10,917 nucleotides of DNA from Chloroflexota bacterium (GCA_005880055.1 VBJS01000104.1:1-10917), one strand, 5' to 3'; counted from the stretch's first letter, positions 1 to 7,754 are shown. Notes: generated by a model from the letters alone, not told the origin. Made by a program: numbers and translations.

Positions 1-42
1 TCTCCGCTCGCCCCTTTAGCAAGCAGGAGGGCAGCAACTTCC

Positions 43-1137
43 GTGCCACGCATCCGCGCTGAAATCCTCTCCATCGGCACCGAGCTCTTGCTCGGTCAGA
101 TAGTCGACACCAATGCGGCCTACCTGGCTCGCCGCCTCGCCGCGCTCGGCATCGACCTGTTCCATATCTCTGAGGTCGGCGACAACTTGCGTCGCGCGAC
201 CGCGGCCGTCGGGGTCGCGCTCTCGCGCGCCGATCTGCTCGTGTGCACCGGCGGTCTCGGACCGACAGAGGATGACCTGACGCGTGAGGCCATCGCCGCG
301 GCGCTGCAGCAGGTGCCAGCCGTCGATCCAGCGCTCGAGGCGGAGCTGCGCCAGTGGTTCGCAGGTCGGGGCTTGTCCATGCCGGAACGCAATGTCAAAC
401 AGGCCTGGCTGATCCCCTCGGCGCGCGCGATCCCGAATCCGCTCGGCACCGCGCCGGGCTGGTGGGTTCACGACAGCGGCAAGGAGATCGTGGCCATGCC
501 GGGCGTGCCGCGGGAGATGACATCGATGTGGGAGGGCCGCGTCGAGCCAGAGCTGGCGGCGCGCGGCACGCCGCTGGTGGTGCGCACGCTGAAGGTGCTC
601 GGCATCGGCGAGTCGGCGGTGGAAGAGCTGCTTGCGGAGCTGGTGCGCGCGGACTTCCCTACCGTCGCGACGTACGCCAAGAACGACGGCGTGCACGTGC
701 GCATCGCGGCGAAGTCGGAGGATCGCGGGCAGGCCGCTGAAGCCGTCGCTCGGGTCGAGCGCGTCGCGCGTGAACGCCTGGGCGATCACATCTGGGGCGT
801 CGACGATGACGTGCTGCTCGACGTCATCGCCGCGCAGCTTCGTCGTCGCGGCTGGACACTCGCGATCCGTGAGACGGCCTCCGGCGGCTTGGTGTCGGCG
901 GCGCTCTGCGCGCGTGGCGTTCCGGAGTGGTTCGCCGGCGGCGTGATCGGCCCGCTCGATCCGCCGAGCGCAGATGTCAGGCTCGATGTGAGCGGCACTG
1001 ATGGCGCAATCGAGATCCTGGCTCGCGGACCGAACGGCGAGAGAACAGCGCGCGCCGTCGCCAGTTCTTTAGCCGAAGCGCAACGACGTGCGGTCATCAC
1101 TTCGCTTGATGCGCTGCGACGACTCTTGTCCGATTAG
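43..1137 (+). CDS. cinA: CinA family protein with shortened, degenerate C-terminal domain
   Basis: CinA proteins join an N-terminal molybdopterin-binding-like (COG1058) domain, linked to ADP-ribose/NAD-related pyrophosphatase activity, to a C-terminal nicotinamide-nucleotide amidase (PncC) domain for pyridine nucleotide recycling. The N-terminal half is well preserved: EILSIGTELLLGQIVDTN at residues 7-24, GGLGPTEDD at 70-78 and MPGVP at 152-156. The C-terminal domain (about 255-364) is odd. The usual AESCTGG motif reads RETASGG at 276-282, and the later segment with the family's VTGIAGPGGG-type motif is not found. The protein has 364 residues, where full CinA proteins have a little over 400. 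The GTG start has AGGAGG at 25-30, 12 bases upstream. N-terminal activity is likely kept; amidase activity is doubtful (inference). The tail of the preceding gene cannot be identified in the first 42 bases. Confidence 0.9.
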   Translation: MPRIRAEILSIGTELLLGQIVDTNAAYLARRLAALGIDLFHISEVGDNLRRATAAVGVALSRADLLVCTGGLGPTEDDLTREAIAAALQQVPAVDPALEAELRQWFAGRGLSMPERNVKQAWLIPSARAIPNPLGTAPGWWVHDSGKEIVAMPGVPREMTSMWEGRVEPELAARGTPLVVRTLKVLGIGESAVEELLAELVRADFPTVATYAKNDGVHVRIAAKSEDRGQAAEAVARVERVARERLGDHIWGVDDDVLLDVIAAQLRRRGWTLAIRETASGGLVSAALCARGVPEWFAGGVIGPLDPPSADVRLDVSGTDGAIEILARGPNGERTARAVASSLAEAQRRAVITSLDALRRLLSD

Positions 1138-1236
1138 CGACACGACGATCGCGCAGCCGGCGCACCTTCGTATACGCCGTTTGATGTAGCGGTTACGACC
1201 TGTTGTTCGGGAACGCGCTCTGATACGTCCCTGAGT

Positions 1237-1270
1237 CGGGGGTACCCCCACAAGGGTGGCCTGTCCCCCG
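1237..1270 (+). promoter_or_regulatory. GGGGGTACCCCC palindrome with a second C-tract, upstream of fecR-like gene
   Basis: A perfect 12-bp palindrome GGGGGTACCCCC lies at 1238-1249. A second CCCCCG follows at 1265-1270, so CGGGGG (1237-1242) could pair with the distal C-tract. The intervening ACA/TGT plus GG/CC can form a small hairpin (1250-1264, loop GTGG). This could be a dimeric regulator's operator or a two-state RNA leader. I do not recognise it as a known riboswitch. The rest of 1138-1334 shows no gene. Confidence 0.4.
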
Positions 1271-1318
1271 TTAAGCAGAGGCACGCTTCCAGGCGCGCAG
1301 GTTGGCTGTTTCCTGGGG

Positions 1319-1324
1319 AGGAGG
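1319..1324 (+). promoter_or_regulatory. Strong ribosome binding site deciding the TTG start at 1335
   Basis: AGGAGG, inside GGGGAGGAGGGG at 1315-1326, sits 10 bases before an in-frame TTG at 1335. The more upstream TTG at 1302 has no comparable SD, and the next in-frame GTG (1353) is 28 bases away. This favours 1335. Confidence 0.6.
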
Positions 1325-1334
1325 GGCCGAAAGC

Positions 1335-2159
1335 TTGGGCGGACGCTTTCACGTGCAGCAGCTTCGGCTGGCTGTGGTCGCGGGCTCGGTCGGCGCTGTC
1401 GCGATCGTCGCGATGGCGACGGCTGCCTATACCGCTCCGGCGAGGACCGGGATCGCCCTTCTCGAGCCGATCACCCAGGCCGTGTTCTATCGCACGCCGG
1501 CGATGACGAGCTTCGCGCTGGTCGGCGACCACGTGGTGCTGAGTGCCGGCGACGCGGTACGCACAGACGCGACCGGCCGCGCGTACATCACGTACGCCGA
1601 CGGCACCAGCCTCGTCGTGGAGCCAAACAGCGATCTCGTGATCACGGTCAGCGCGCAGGACAGCGACCTGCTCGTCCTGGTCACGCAGAACGCGGGCCGC
1701 GTGTGGTACCAGATCTCGCGCACGCTGAGCCCCTCGGCGCGCTACGAAGTGCACTCGGGTTCGCTTGCTGCGGTCGTGCGCGCCGGCTCAACGATCCAGG
1801 TCGACGTCACCAGCGACGGTACGACCGTGACCGCGGTTGAGGGCACTGTCGACACGAGCTCCGGCGGCTCGACGGTCACCGTGACCGCCGGCACCGGCAC
1901 GAGCGTCGCCTCAGGGCAGCCGCCGGTGGCGTTGGCCCCGACTATCGTGACACTGCCGTCGCTGCCGAGCGCGACGCCGCAACCGTTCGTGGCCGCGCCG
2001 ATCGCCTCGCTGCCAGTGGCGACGCTGCCGTTGCCGAGCATCCCCACCGTGACTACGCCGCCGCCGCTCGCGAAGCCGACGCCCACGCCGACGCCGAAGA
2101 AGCACGAAGACCCGCAGCCGTCTAGCGGCAAAGACGACGCGCACGGCCACGGGCGGTAG
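1335..2159 (+). CDS. Membrane-anchored FecR-domain protein with proline-rich tail
   Basis: Numbered from the TTG at 1335, this 274-residue protein has a short N-terminus and one hydrophobic segment at about 10-30 (LRLAVVAGSVGAVAIVAMAT), a signal anchor or signal peptide. A FecR-type beta-rich domain follows at about 60-175: VLSAGDAVRTDATGRAYITY, then DGTSLVVEPNS, then the VHSGSLAAVVRAGSTIQVDV strand pair. The remainder is rich in Ser, Thr, Pro and Ala, includes a TPTPTP run, and ends in a charged Lys/Asp/His tail. FecR domains are known from anti-sigma or signal-transducing envelope proteins, but no sigma factor or TonB receptor gene lies nearby, so it is more likely a stand-alone extracytoplasmic or wall-associated protein. 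The start could instead be TTG 1302, adding 11 residues. The domain call is fairly sure; the role is unknown. Confidence 0.75.
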   Translation: MGGRFHVQQLRLAVVAGSVGAVAIVAMATAAYTAPARTGIALLEPITQAVFYRTPAMTSFALVGDHVVLSAGDAVRTDATGRAYITYADGTSLVVEPNSDLVITVSAQDSDLLVLVTQNAGRVWYQISRTLSPSARYEVHSGSLAAVVRAGSTIQVDVTSDGTTVTAVEGTVDTSSGGSTVTVTAGTGTSVASGQPPVALAPTIVTLPSLPSATPQPFVAAPIASLPVATLPLPSIPTVTTPPPLAKPTPTPTPKKHEDPQPSSGKDDAHGHGR

Positions 2160-2545
2160 CGAGAACCAGCGCGCGGGCAGGCTCAAGTCCGCGACGTTCC
2201 CTAATTCTCCTAAGTGATCGTGCGGCGGCCAAAGCTCTTCTCGATGTCGCTGTCGGGAGCATCGAGTGGCGGCGCGCGTGTCACCTAGGCCTATGAGAAA
2301 ACGTTAGCGGTGACTTCATTCTCGTGCCCGCGCTCTGTGAGTCCGGGCCGGCCAGCGGCTGACGCTCGGAGCATCCGCTGAATGAGCCGCAGCCTCGCCG
2401 GCTTTGCGGTCGACCTAATGGCCCTCCTGAGTCTCCAAATTCACAAAGGGCGTAATGGTGCCGCCGGAATCCGGATCAAAGCCGATGACTGATAGCCGGT
2501 ACGTCCAAAATCAACAAAAGCTTGACGTCTGATCATAAACTTGCC

Positions 2546-2585
2546 CCTGCTTGCTCGCCTTAGGGGGACTCGTAGAGGCGACAGG
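2546..2585 (+). promoter_or_regulatory. Two-part leader stem upstream of the GT2 gene
   Basis: CCTG (2546-2549) pairs with CAGG (2582-2585), and TCGCCT (2555-2560) pairs with AGGCGA (2576-2581). This makes a ten-pair stem with a five-base bulge on one side. The apical loop holds GGGGG, which could alternatively pair with CCCC at 2544-2547. It lacks the GEMM core, so it is not a second copy of that riboswitch. A regulatory role is inferred only from the pairing. Confidence 0.3.
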
Positions 2586-2590
2586 CTAGA

Positions 2591-2620
2591 GGGGGAGCAG
2601 AGAGGCGGCAACGCCGCTCT
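2591..2620 (+). promoter_or_regulatory. SD plus hairpin that may bring it close to the GT2 start
   Basis: GGGGGAG at 2591-2597 is too far from ATG 2627 in linear sequence. The stretch between holds AGAG-GCG, a GCAA tetraloop, then CGC-(CG)-CTCT (2601-2620). Folding it out leaves an effective spacing of 9 bases. The only other SD-like bases (GGTGA, 2621-2625) almost touch the ATG. This is inference from geometry. Confidence 0.35.
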
Positions 2621-2626
2621 GGTGAA

Positions 2627-4081
2627 ATGCGCGCTCAACTCACATCCATCACAAGTATCGCCGCGTCAACGCCACAGGCCGACTCAGCGGAACGCGTACT
2701 GACGCGCGCGCAAGGTGCTGTGCTTATCACAGTATTGGCATCGGTCGCCGCAGGCCTCGTGATCGCCCCAGCCACGGCAGCCTTCATGGTCGTCGCCGCT
2801 GCGACGATGTTGTTCTTCGTCGTTTTCGCAGTTCGCGCCCTGATCAGCGCTCAGGGCTTAGCGGCGCCGTCAGAGGCTCATGGCCTTCGGGCAAAACGGA
2901 TCGCGGACGCTGACCTCCCTCGCTACAGCATTCTGCTACCGCTTTTCCGGGAGGCCGAGATACTCCCCCGGCTGATTCGTACGATTCGAGGAATCGACTA
3001 CCCGCTGCAGAAGCTACAAGTTCTACTCCTGATCGAGGGCGACGATCGCGCGACCCTCGCATGTGCCAAAGAGATGCAACTGCCTCCCCAATTCGAAATT
3101 GTTCCCATTGAGGCATCCTTACCTCGAACGAAACCGAAGGCGTGCAACGTCGGTCTAGCTCGTGTCACGGCGCCGTACTGCGTCATCTATGACGCTGAGG
3201 ACCGTCCCGAGCCAGATCAACTTCGGAAAGCGGTCGCCACCTTTGCTGCCGTACACGAGAGCGTCGTCTGTCTTCAAGCAAGGTTGCAGCATTGGAATGC
3301 CATGACGAACCTATTAACCAGATTCTTCGCTGCGGAATACGCAGCGTTCTTTGATATTGCCCTACCCGGACTTGCGCGCTTGCGTATGCCGATTCCTCTT
3401 GGCGGCACGTCAAACCACTTCGCGACCAGCGCTCTTCGTCAACTAGGCGGATGGGATTCCTACAACGTGACGGAAGACATCGACATCGGGATGCGAATCG
3501 CACGGAGCGGCCAACGCGCGGAGATCCTCGACTCAGTAACGTGGGAAGAAGCGAACAGCGCGGTCGGTAACTGGATTCGTCAGCGATCACGTTGGATCAA
3601 AGGCCATATCCAGACGTATTTCGTCCACATGCGGTCACCGCGGCAGCTGGCGACTGATCTCGGCATGAAAAACTTCGTTGCCTTTCAGATCATCGTGGGG
3701 GCCACTCCCCTTGTCCTTCTCATCAGCCCCGTGTTTTGGGTCGTCATGGCATTGTGGATGGTTACGAAAGCCTCCTCGATTCAGGCGCTTTATCCGGCAC
3801 CGATCCTCTACCTAGCCACGCTCACCTTGTTCTTTGGCAATCTCACCTTTGTTTACTACGCAATGACTGGATGCATCGCCCGCGGCCAGTACAGCAGCGT
3901 GAAGTTGATGGCGCTCTGTCCTCTTTACTGGGCGCTGATGTCCGTCGCAGCATGGAAAGGTGTCGCACAACTTGTGTACCGCCCTCACTACTGGGAAAAG
4001 ACCGACCACGGGCTGGTCATGGAGGCCGACGTCACCGGTGAATTGCCAAGCTCACTGTCTGCATCTGGTAGTAGCGCTTAG
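2627..4081 (+). CDS. GT2 family membrane glycosyltransferase (CesA/hyaluronan synthase-like)
   Basis: This 484-residue inner-membrane enzyme probably adds sugars from a nucleotide donor to a growing polysaccharide. Two hydrophobic segments (about 29-48 and 50-73) precede a cytoplasmic GT-A domain at about 98-330. That domain has YSILLPLFREAE at 100-111, the DxD-like DAED at 189-192, the acceptor-site TED at 282-284 and QRSRW at 319-323. This Q-x-x-R-W motif is typical of processive synthases. Further membrane segments lie at about 350-378, 390-412 and 428-448. There is no C-terminal PilZ domain, unlike BcsA, so direct c-di-GMP control is not expected. It opens a run of four overlapping genes. 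ATG 2627 has an unusual SD arrangement (see the preceding feature). The family is clear; the product polymer is unknown. Confidence 0.88.
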   Translation: MRAQLTSITSIAASTPQADSAERVLTRAQGAVLITVLASVAAGLVIAPATAAFMVVAAATMLFFVVFAVRALISAQGLAAPSEAHGLRAKRIADADLPRYSILLPLFREAEILPRLIRTIRGIDYPLQKLQVLLLIEGDDRATLACAKEMQLPPQFEIVPIEASLPRTKPKACNVGLARVTAPYCVIYDAEDRPEPDQLRKAVATFAAVHESVVCLQARLQHWNAMTNLLTRFFAAEYAAFFDIALPGLARLRMPIPLGGTSNHFATSALRQLGGWDSYNVTEDIDIGMRIARSGQRAEILDSVTWEEANSAVGNWIRQRSRWIKGHIQTYFVHMRSPRQLATDLGMKNFVAFQIIVGATPLVLLISPVFWVVMALWMVTKASSIQALYPAPILYLATLTLFFGNLTFVYYAMTGCIARGQYSSVKLMALCPLYWALMSVAAWKGVAQLVYRPHYWEKTDHGLVMEADVTGELPSSLSASGSSA

Positions 4082-5074
4082 CGTGATCGCGATGTCGTCG
4101 TGTGCCATCGGCCCCGCGTCGCCTGGGGAAAACCCTATCGCGACTGCTTCAAGCGCGCGCGAAAGCACCGGGAATAGGTCACTCCAGGCAGGCATGAACG
4201 TTCTTGTCTACGGCCGCGACGCGGCAGACCTACCCACAATGAACAGGTTCGTTCAACGAATGGCTTGGTTACACGTTGATAGCGTGAGCGTAGTTATTCC
4301 TCTGTTCCAAAATGGCCCGACAGCAAGCAGGATTCTCGTGGACGAGCGCACCCCAAGCGATGGCGAGCTTCGAGATCTCATCCGAATCTGTCGACGAGCT
4401 GGTCTAAGAGTTCTGATGAGGCCGCTGCTCGACGAAGAAACCTTGCTGAGAGTCGGTCAGTGGCGGGGAAGTATTCAGCCGGCGGACCGAACCGGCTGGT
4501 TCGCGAGCTACAACGAGCTGATTCGGCGCTACGCCAGCCTCGCCGAACGTGAGCATGTGGACATATTCTCGGTGGGATCCGAATTTAGTTCCCTCGAGCC
4601 AGATGACGTTCGGTGGAGAGAGGTCATCGGCACCGCTCGCCGCAATTTTTCAGGGAAGCTCATCTATTCTCGAAACTGGGATTCGCACGCCACTCTAGGC
4701 TTCGCCTCTCTACTCGACTTCCTTGGCATAGACGCGTTCTACCCGTTACGGGCGCCGGCAGACGCGCAAATCGAGGATCTCATATCCAACGAGCGCAATC
4801 TACCAGCGACCAACCTGTTCTAATAACAGAGATCGGAATCGCTTCAAGGGTCGGCGCATACGCGGAACCGTGGCGAGGCGATTTGTCAGGGGAGACGAAC
4901 CTCGAGTCCCAGCGTCGGGACTATGCGGCCGCCTGCCGCGCCCTCGCGGGCTACGTCAGCGGGATGTATTGGTGGACAACGACTCTGCATCCACTGACAC
5001 ACCCCGAATCCGACCCCGGTTTCGATCCAACTGGCAAGCCGGCGGAAGAGGAAATCCGGACGTGTTTCCAGTGA
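4038..5074 (+). pseudogene. GH113-like glycanase lipoprotein, broken by a frameshift near 4815
   Basis: Two adjoining frames together encode one TIM-barrel glycosidase resembling GH113 (beta-mannanase family). Frame one (4038-4823, 261 residues) gives a signal peptide with a lipobox-like AMSSC (Cys22), then GMNVLVYGRD, WLHVDSVSVVIPLFQ, LRVLMRPLLDEET, GWFASYNELIRRYASLAE and FSVGSEFSSLE with the putative acid/base Glu182. It then reads SRNWDSHATLGF and GIDAFYPL and stops at TAA 4821. The second frame continues the family pattern at once with PVLITEIGIASR, whose Glu (codon 4829-4831) is the expected nucleophile, and WWTTTLHP, ending at 5074. A -1 shift or one missing base at about 4811-4816 joins them. 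GTG 4038, with GGAGG at 4021-4025, overlaps the GT2 gene by 44 bases; the frame is open further upstream, so the start is uncertain. The truncated product should be inactive unless the shift is a sequencing error. Confidence 0.7.
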
Positions 5075-6231
5075 GGGCGAGTGTACGAGGCACATTGAGC
5101 CGTCAGGCCGTCATCAGCACAGCCGCCACAGTCGCTGCCCTGGCGGTGGTCATCGTTGCCTGGTCGTCTGGGTTGCAAGTCATGAACGCCACGTCTGGCT
5201 CAGGCGAATCCATATTGGCGACGGAGCGCATCGCGAGCGGCGCGGATGCTGTCGCGGCGATGGCTGTAGCGCCAGACGGCCGGATCTTCCTCGCGGAGCA
5301 GCGAACCGGTCGAGTGCGCGTGATCGTCGCAGGACTGCTGGTACCCGACGCCGTCATTACCTTTGTGTTACGTGCATCGGGTCCTGAGGATGGCCTCACA
5401 GGACTTGCGGCTGCACCGGACTTCGCCAGCAACAACTTGCTCTATGCCGCGTACACCTACGAAGACCGCAATAAGAGCGACCAACCACTGAATCGGATTG
5501 TTCGATTTCATGTAACCCCGGAGAATCGATCCTCCGACCTCGAAGTGATACGCGACGATCTGCCGGGCGGTGACTTCCACAACTGCAACACGTTGAGGTT
5601 TGGGCCAGATGGAAAGCTCTGGTTTTGCAACGGCGACACGGGTTGGACCAACGACGTATCTCAGTCAGTCGCATCCCCCGAAGGCAAAATCCACCGGATC
5701 AACGCGGATGGGTCCATCCCAGTCGATAACCCATTTCCACACTCTTCCGTGTATGCGCTGGGTTTCAGAAACCCATTCGGTCTGGGATTCGAACCGAACA
5801 CGGGCAGGTTGTTCGTAGCCGATAACGGCCCCGAGTGCTGCGACGAAGTCGATCTCGTCATGCCGGGCGGAAACTACGGGTGGCCTTACTGGAAAGGCGA
5901 CGAAGTAGCGGAGGCCGGTGCCCCGAATGAGCGATTTATTGGGCCGCTATGGACTCGCCACGTGGGCGGAATCACGCGGCTGTTGTTCGTCAGCGCCAAT
6001 GTAGTGGACGCGCTCGCGCCACCCCGTGACCTCGTCTTGCTGGTTGGGACTTTCGGAGACGCTTCCATGTATGCGTTGTCATTCGACTCAAGCACGAAGG
6101 TTAGGGCCGTTCAGCATCTAGTGGTCGGATTCCCAGTCGTCGATTTGGCATTCGCCCCGGATGGCGCGGTTCTGCTTGCGTCTTACAGCGGAGAAGTCCG
6201 GAGGATAGTGCCATCGAGGCCAGCTCGATGA
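5071..6231 (+). CDS. Membrane-anchored glucose/sorbosone dehydrogenase-family protein (PQQ-type sugar dehydrogenase)
   Basis: Numbered from GTG 5071, this is a 386-residue six-bladed propeller of the GSDH family (Pfam PF07995), whose characterised members oxidise aldoses with PQQ. An N-terminal hydrophobic stretch (about 13-33) should anchor or export it. Family blocks are in order: AMAVAPDGRIFLAEQRTGRV, LTGLAAAPDF, FHNCNTLRFGPDGKLW with the conserved His170, SPEGKIHRINADGS, YALGFRNPFGLGFEP and NYGWPYW. The frequent H-x-GG of relatives reads HNCN here, and a PECCDE segment adds cysteines, so catalysis is not certain. GTG 5071 overlaps the preceding TGA in GTGA, suggesting coupled translation; GTG 5062 is an alternative. 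No PQQ synthesis genes are in view. It may oxidise the reducing ends of released sugars (inference). Confidence 0.82.
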   Translation: MRASVRGTLSRQAVISTAATVAALAVVIVAWSSGLQVMNATSGSGESILATERIASGADAVAAMAVAPDGRIFLAEQRTGRVRVIVAGLLVPDAVITFVLRASGPEDGLTGLAAAPDFASNNLLYAAYTYEDRNKSDQPLNRIVRFHVTPENRSSDLEVIRDDLPGGDFHNCNTLRFGPDGKLWFCNGDTGWTNDVSQSVASPEGKIHRINADGSIPVDNPFPHSSVYALGFRNPFGLGFEPNTGRLFVADNGPECCDEVDLVMPGGNYGWPYWKGDEVAEAGAPNERFIGPLWTRHVGGITRLLFVSANVVDALAPPRDLVLLVGTFGDASMYALSFDSSTKVRAVQHLVVGFPVVDLAFAPDGAVLLASYSGEVRRIVPSRPAR

Positions 6232-7754
6232 CTGTTCTGCAACGCTCGCGAAAGACTCCCTCGTTGCAGGTCGTCCTCATGTTCGCCTGCGCTTTGAGCT
6301 TCATTGGCGTCGGCTATACCTACCTCGCAGGCCTCCTTACTGCATACGGCGACGTCAAGTCGCGTCTGCTGATCGCACGAAGCGTCACCGATGGGCTTCA
6401 TCCTGGCGTTGCGCAACTTGGCGGCGTGTGGTTGCCTCTTCCGCAGTTGCTGATGCTTCCATTCACGGCGGTAAACGGCTTGTATGCGAGTGGATTTGCC
6501 GGCTCGTTTGTGTCAATGGCCTCGTATCTCGTCGCAGTGATCTTCCTTTATCGCCTGATCCATGTCGCCAGTGGCAGCCGGCCTGCGGCCGCTATCGGCG
6601 CGCTCACTTTCGCGACACCAAACGTGCTCTATATGCAGTCCGTCGCGATGTCGGAGATGCCTTTCATTGCGCTTACGCTCGCCGCGACTTTCTATCTTCT
6701 CGAATGGACGCGGAGAACGGACAGGCTTTCATCCCTTTTACTCGCGGCCGCAGCAATTTTCCTCGCGACTCTGACTAGATACGAGGGCTGGATCCTCCTG
6801 AGCTGCGCCGTCGTGGTCGTGGCGTACCGAGGAGTGCGAGGTCTAGGTCGCGAAAAAACAGAGGCCCTGCTGATCTACTTCGGACTGCTCGCGTCTCTTG
6901 GGGTAGTGGCATGGTTTACATGGAATCAGGTGATTTTCGGCGACGCCCTGTATTTCATCCGCAGTGAATACGCAGTGCGCGAGCAGTTTCTAGTGACTGA
7001 GCAGCAAATCACGCAAGGCGGTGACCTTAATCTCGCGTTTCTGATTTATGCATGGGCGGTCGTCGACAATTCAGGGTGGATCGCTGCGGCGATTGCGACG
7101 CTCGGTCTGGCTCTCTGGCTACTCAGCCGACGCCCATGGTCGCAGAAGCTCGCGGTGCTGATCCTTCTATTTCCGATGGCGTTTTTCACCCTGGCCCTAT
7201 TCAAAGGTGGAATCGTCGTAATCCAGACCCCGCGCCTGCTCCCCAATCACTACCAGAACATCCGGTATGGGTTGCTGATGTTGCCGGCGATCGGCTTCTT
7301 CGCGGGTATTGCTGCACAGAGGGTGATGCTCCGCCTGCCAATTGCCGTGTTGCTGGTGGGTTCCGCGCTGATTACGTGGAATGCGGGGGCCGTCAATTTC
7401 ATGGAGGCTCAGGGCGATAAAGCCAATGGCGATTCAGCGATCCAGGCGAGTGCCGCTGATTGGATCCGCTTACATTACGATGGTGGCCTTGTCCTCGGGG
7501 CGCGCCGAAACAACGAGGCGCTGTTCTTCGAGACTGCGCTTCCACTGAGCACATTCGTTTACGAAGGCGATCGCGACGTTTGGGAAGCGGCTCTAAACGA
7601 TCCGAATGGGCGCGTGCGATGGGTTCTCATGCGGCGCAACTTGCGTGGAATTGAAGACAAAGTCTGGCAGAGTTTGCACGATCAGCCCGTAATGAGCGCG
7701 AAGTTTGAGCTCATGTTCCACGATACTGGCGTTGAGATTTATCGGGCGCGCTGA
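6228..7754 (+). CDS. Multi-spanning GT-C glycosyltransferase, GT39/ArnT-like
   Basis: This 508-residue integral membrane protein belongs to the polyprenyl-phosphate-sugar-dependent GT-C class. The first membrane segment (about 14-36) is followed by an extracytoplasmic loop, AYGDVKSRLLIARSV, with Asp42 as the probable catalytic base. HPGVAQLGGVWLPLPQ comes next and is typical of bacterial GT39-like proteins. MSEMPF (141-146) and TRYEGW (183-188) are further family-like blocks, with about ten hydrophobic segments up to residue 400. A soluble C-terminal part (about 405-508) ends in FHDTGVEIYRAR. The ATG overlaps the previous stop in ATGA, with GAGG at 6216-6219 eight bases upstream, so it is the fourth gene of the overlapping unit. 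It likely transfers a sugar outside the cytoplasm onto a lipid, protein or polymer; the acceptor is not predictable. Confidence 0.8.
   Translation: MTVLQRSRKTPSLQVVLMFACALSFIGVGYTYLAGLLTAYGDVKSRLLIARSVTDGLHPGVAQLGGVWLPLPQLLMLPFTAVNGLYASGFAGSFVSMASYLVAVIFLYRLIHVASGSRPAAAIGALTFATPNVLYMQSVAMSEMPFIALTLAATFYLLEWTRRTDRLSSLLLAAAAIFLATLTRYEGWILLSCAVVVVAYRGVRGLGREKTEALLIYFGLLASLGVVAWFTWNQVIFGDALYFIRSEYAVREQFLVTEQQITQGGDLNLAFLIYAWAVVDNSGWIAAAIATLGLALWLLSRRPWSQKLAVLILLFPMAFFTLALFKGGIVVIQTPRLLPNHYQNIRYGLLMLPAIGFFAGIAAQRVMLRLPIAVLLVGSALITWNAGAVNFMEAQGDKANGDSAIQASAADWIRLHYDGGLVLGARRNNEALFFETALPLSTFVYEGDRDVWEAALNDPNGRVRWVLMRRNLRGIEDKVWQSLHDQPVMSAKFELMFHDTGVEIYRAR

Larger units (their letters stand above)
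2160..2626 (+). other. 467-base non-coding region with several inverted repeats
   Basis: I see no convincing gene here. Perfect inverted repeats include CTCGATG/CATCGAG (2240-2246 with 2260-2266), GTCACC/GGTGAC (2280-2285 with 2309-2314) and CCGGAATCCGG (2464-2474). The 3' part is probably the leader of the glycosyltransferase operon. TTGACG at 2522-2527 resembles a -35 box but has no partner at the right spacing. The hairpin after the fecR-like gene lacks a T-run, so it is not a clear terminator. Confidence 0.5.

Noticed and set aside
1..42. Tail of an upstream gene ending at TAG 17-19
   Set aside because: A stop is present in one frame, but five codons are too few to tell whether it belongs to a gene.
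16..789. 257-codon minus-strand open frame opposite cinA
   Set aside because: Arg/His/Ala-rich translation typical of an antisense shadow; cinA on the plus strand has clear family motifs.
2113..2125. 13-base sequence CGCAGCCGTCTAG repeated at 7784-7796, at both sides of the operon
   Set aside because: An exact 13-mer match is about what chance gives in a window this size, and the flanks differ; not credible as attachment-site repeats.
2455..2532. 25-codon ORF (MVPPESGSKP...) in the leader region
   Set aside because: It has only a weak SD-like sequence and no recognisable pattern; ORFs this short are common by chance.
2501..2620. Second GEMM-type riboswitch before the GT2 gene
   Set aside because: The invariant GGGACGCAAAGC core and GCAAACC segment are absent; only generic hairpins are seen.
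4805..4820. Programmed -1 frameshifting in the GH113-like gene
   Set aside because: No X-XXY-YYZ slippery heptamer in the correct phase was found; a simple indel or sequencing error explains it better.
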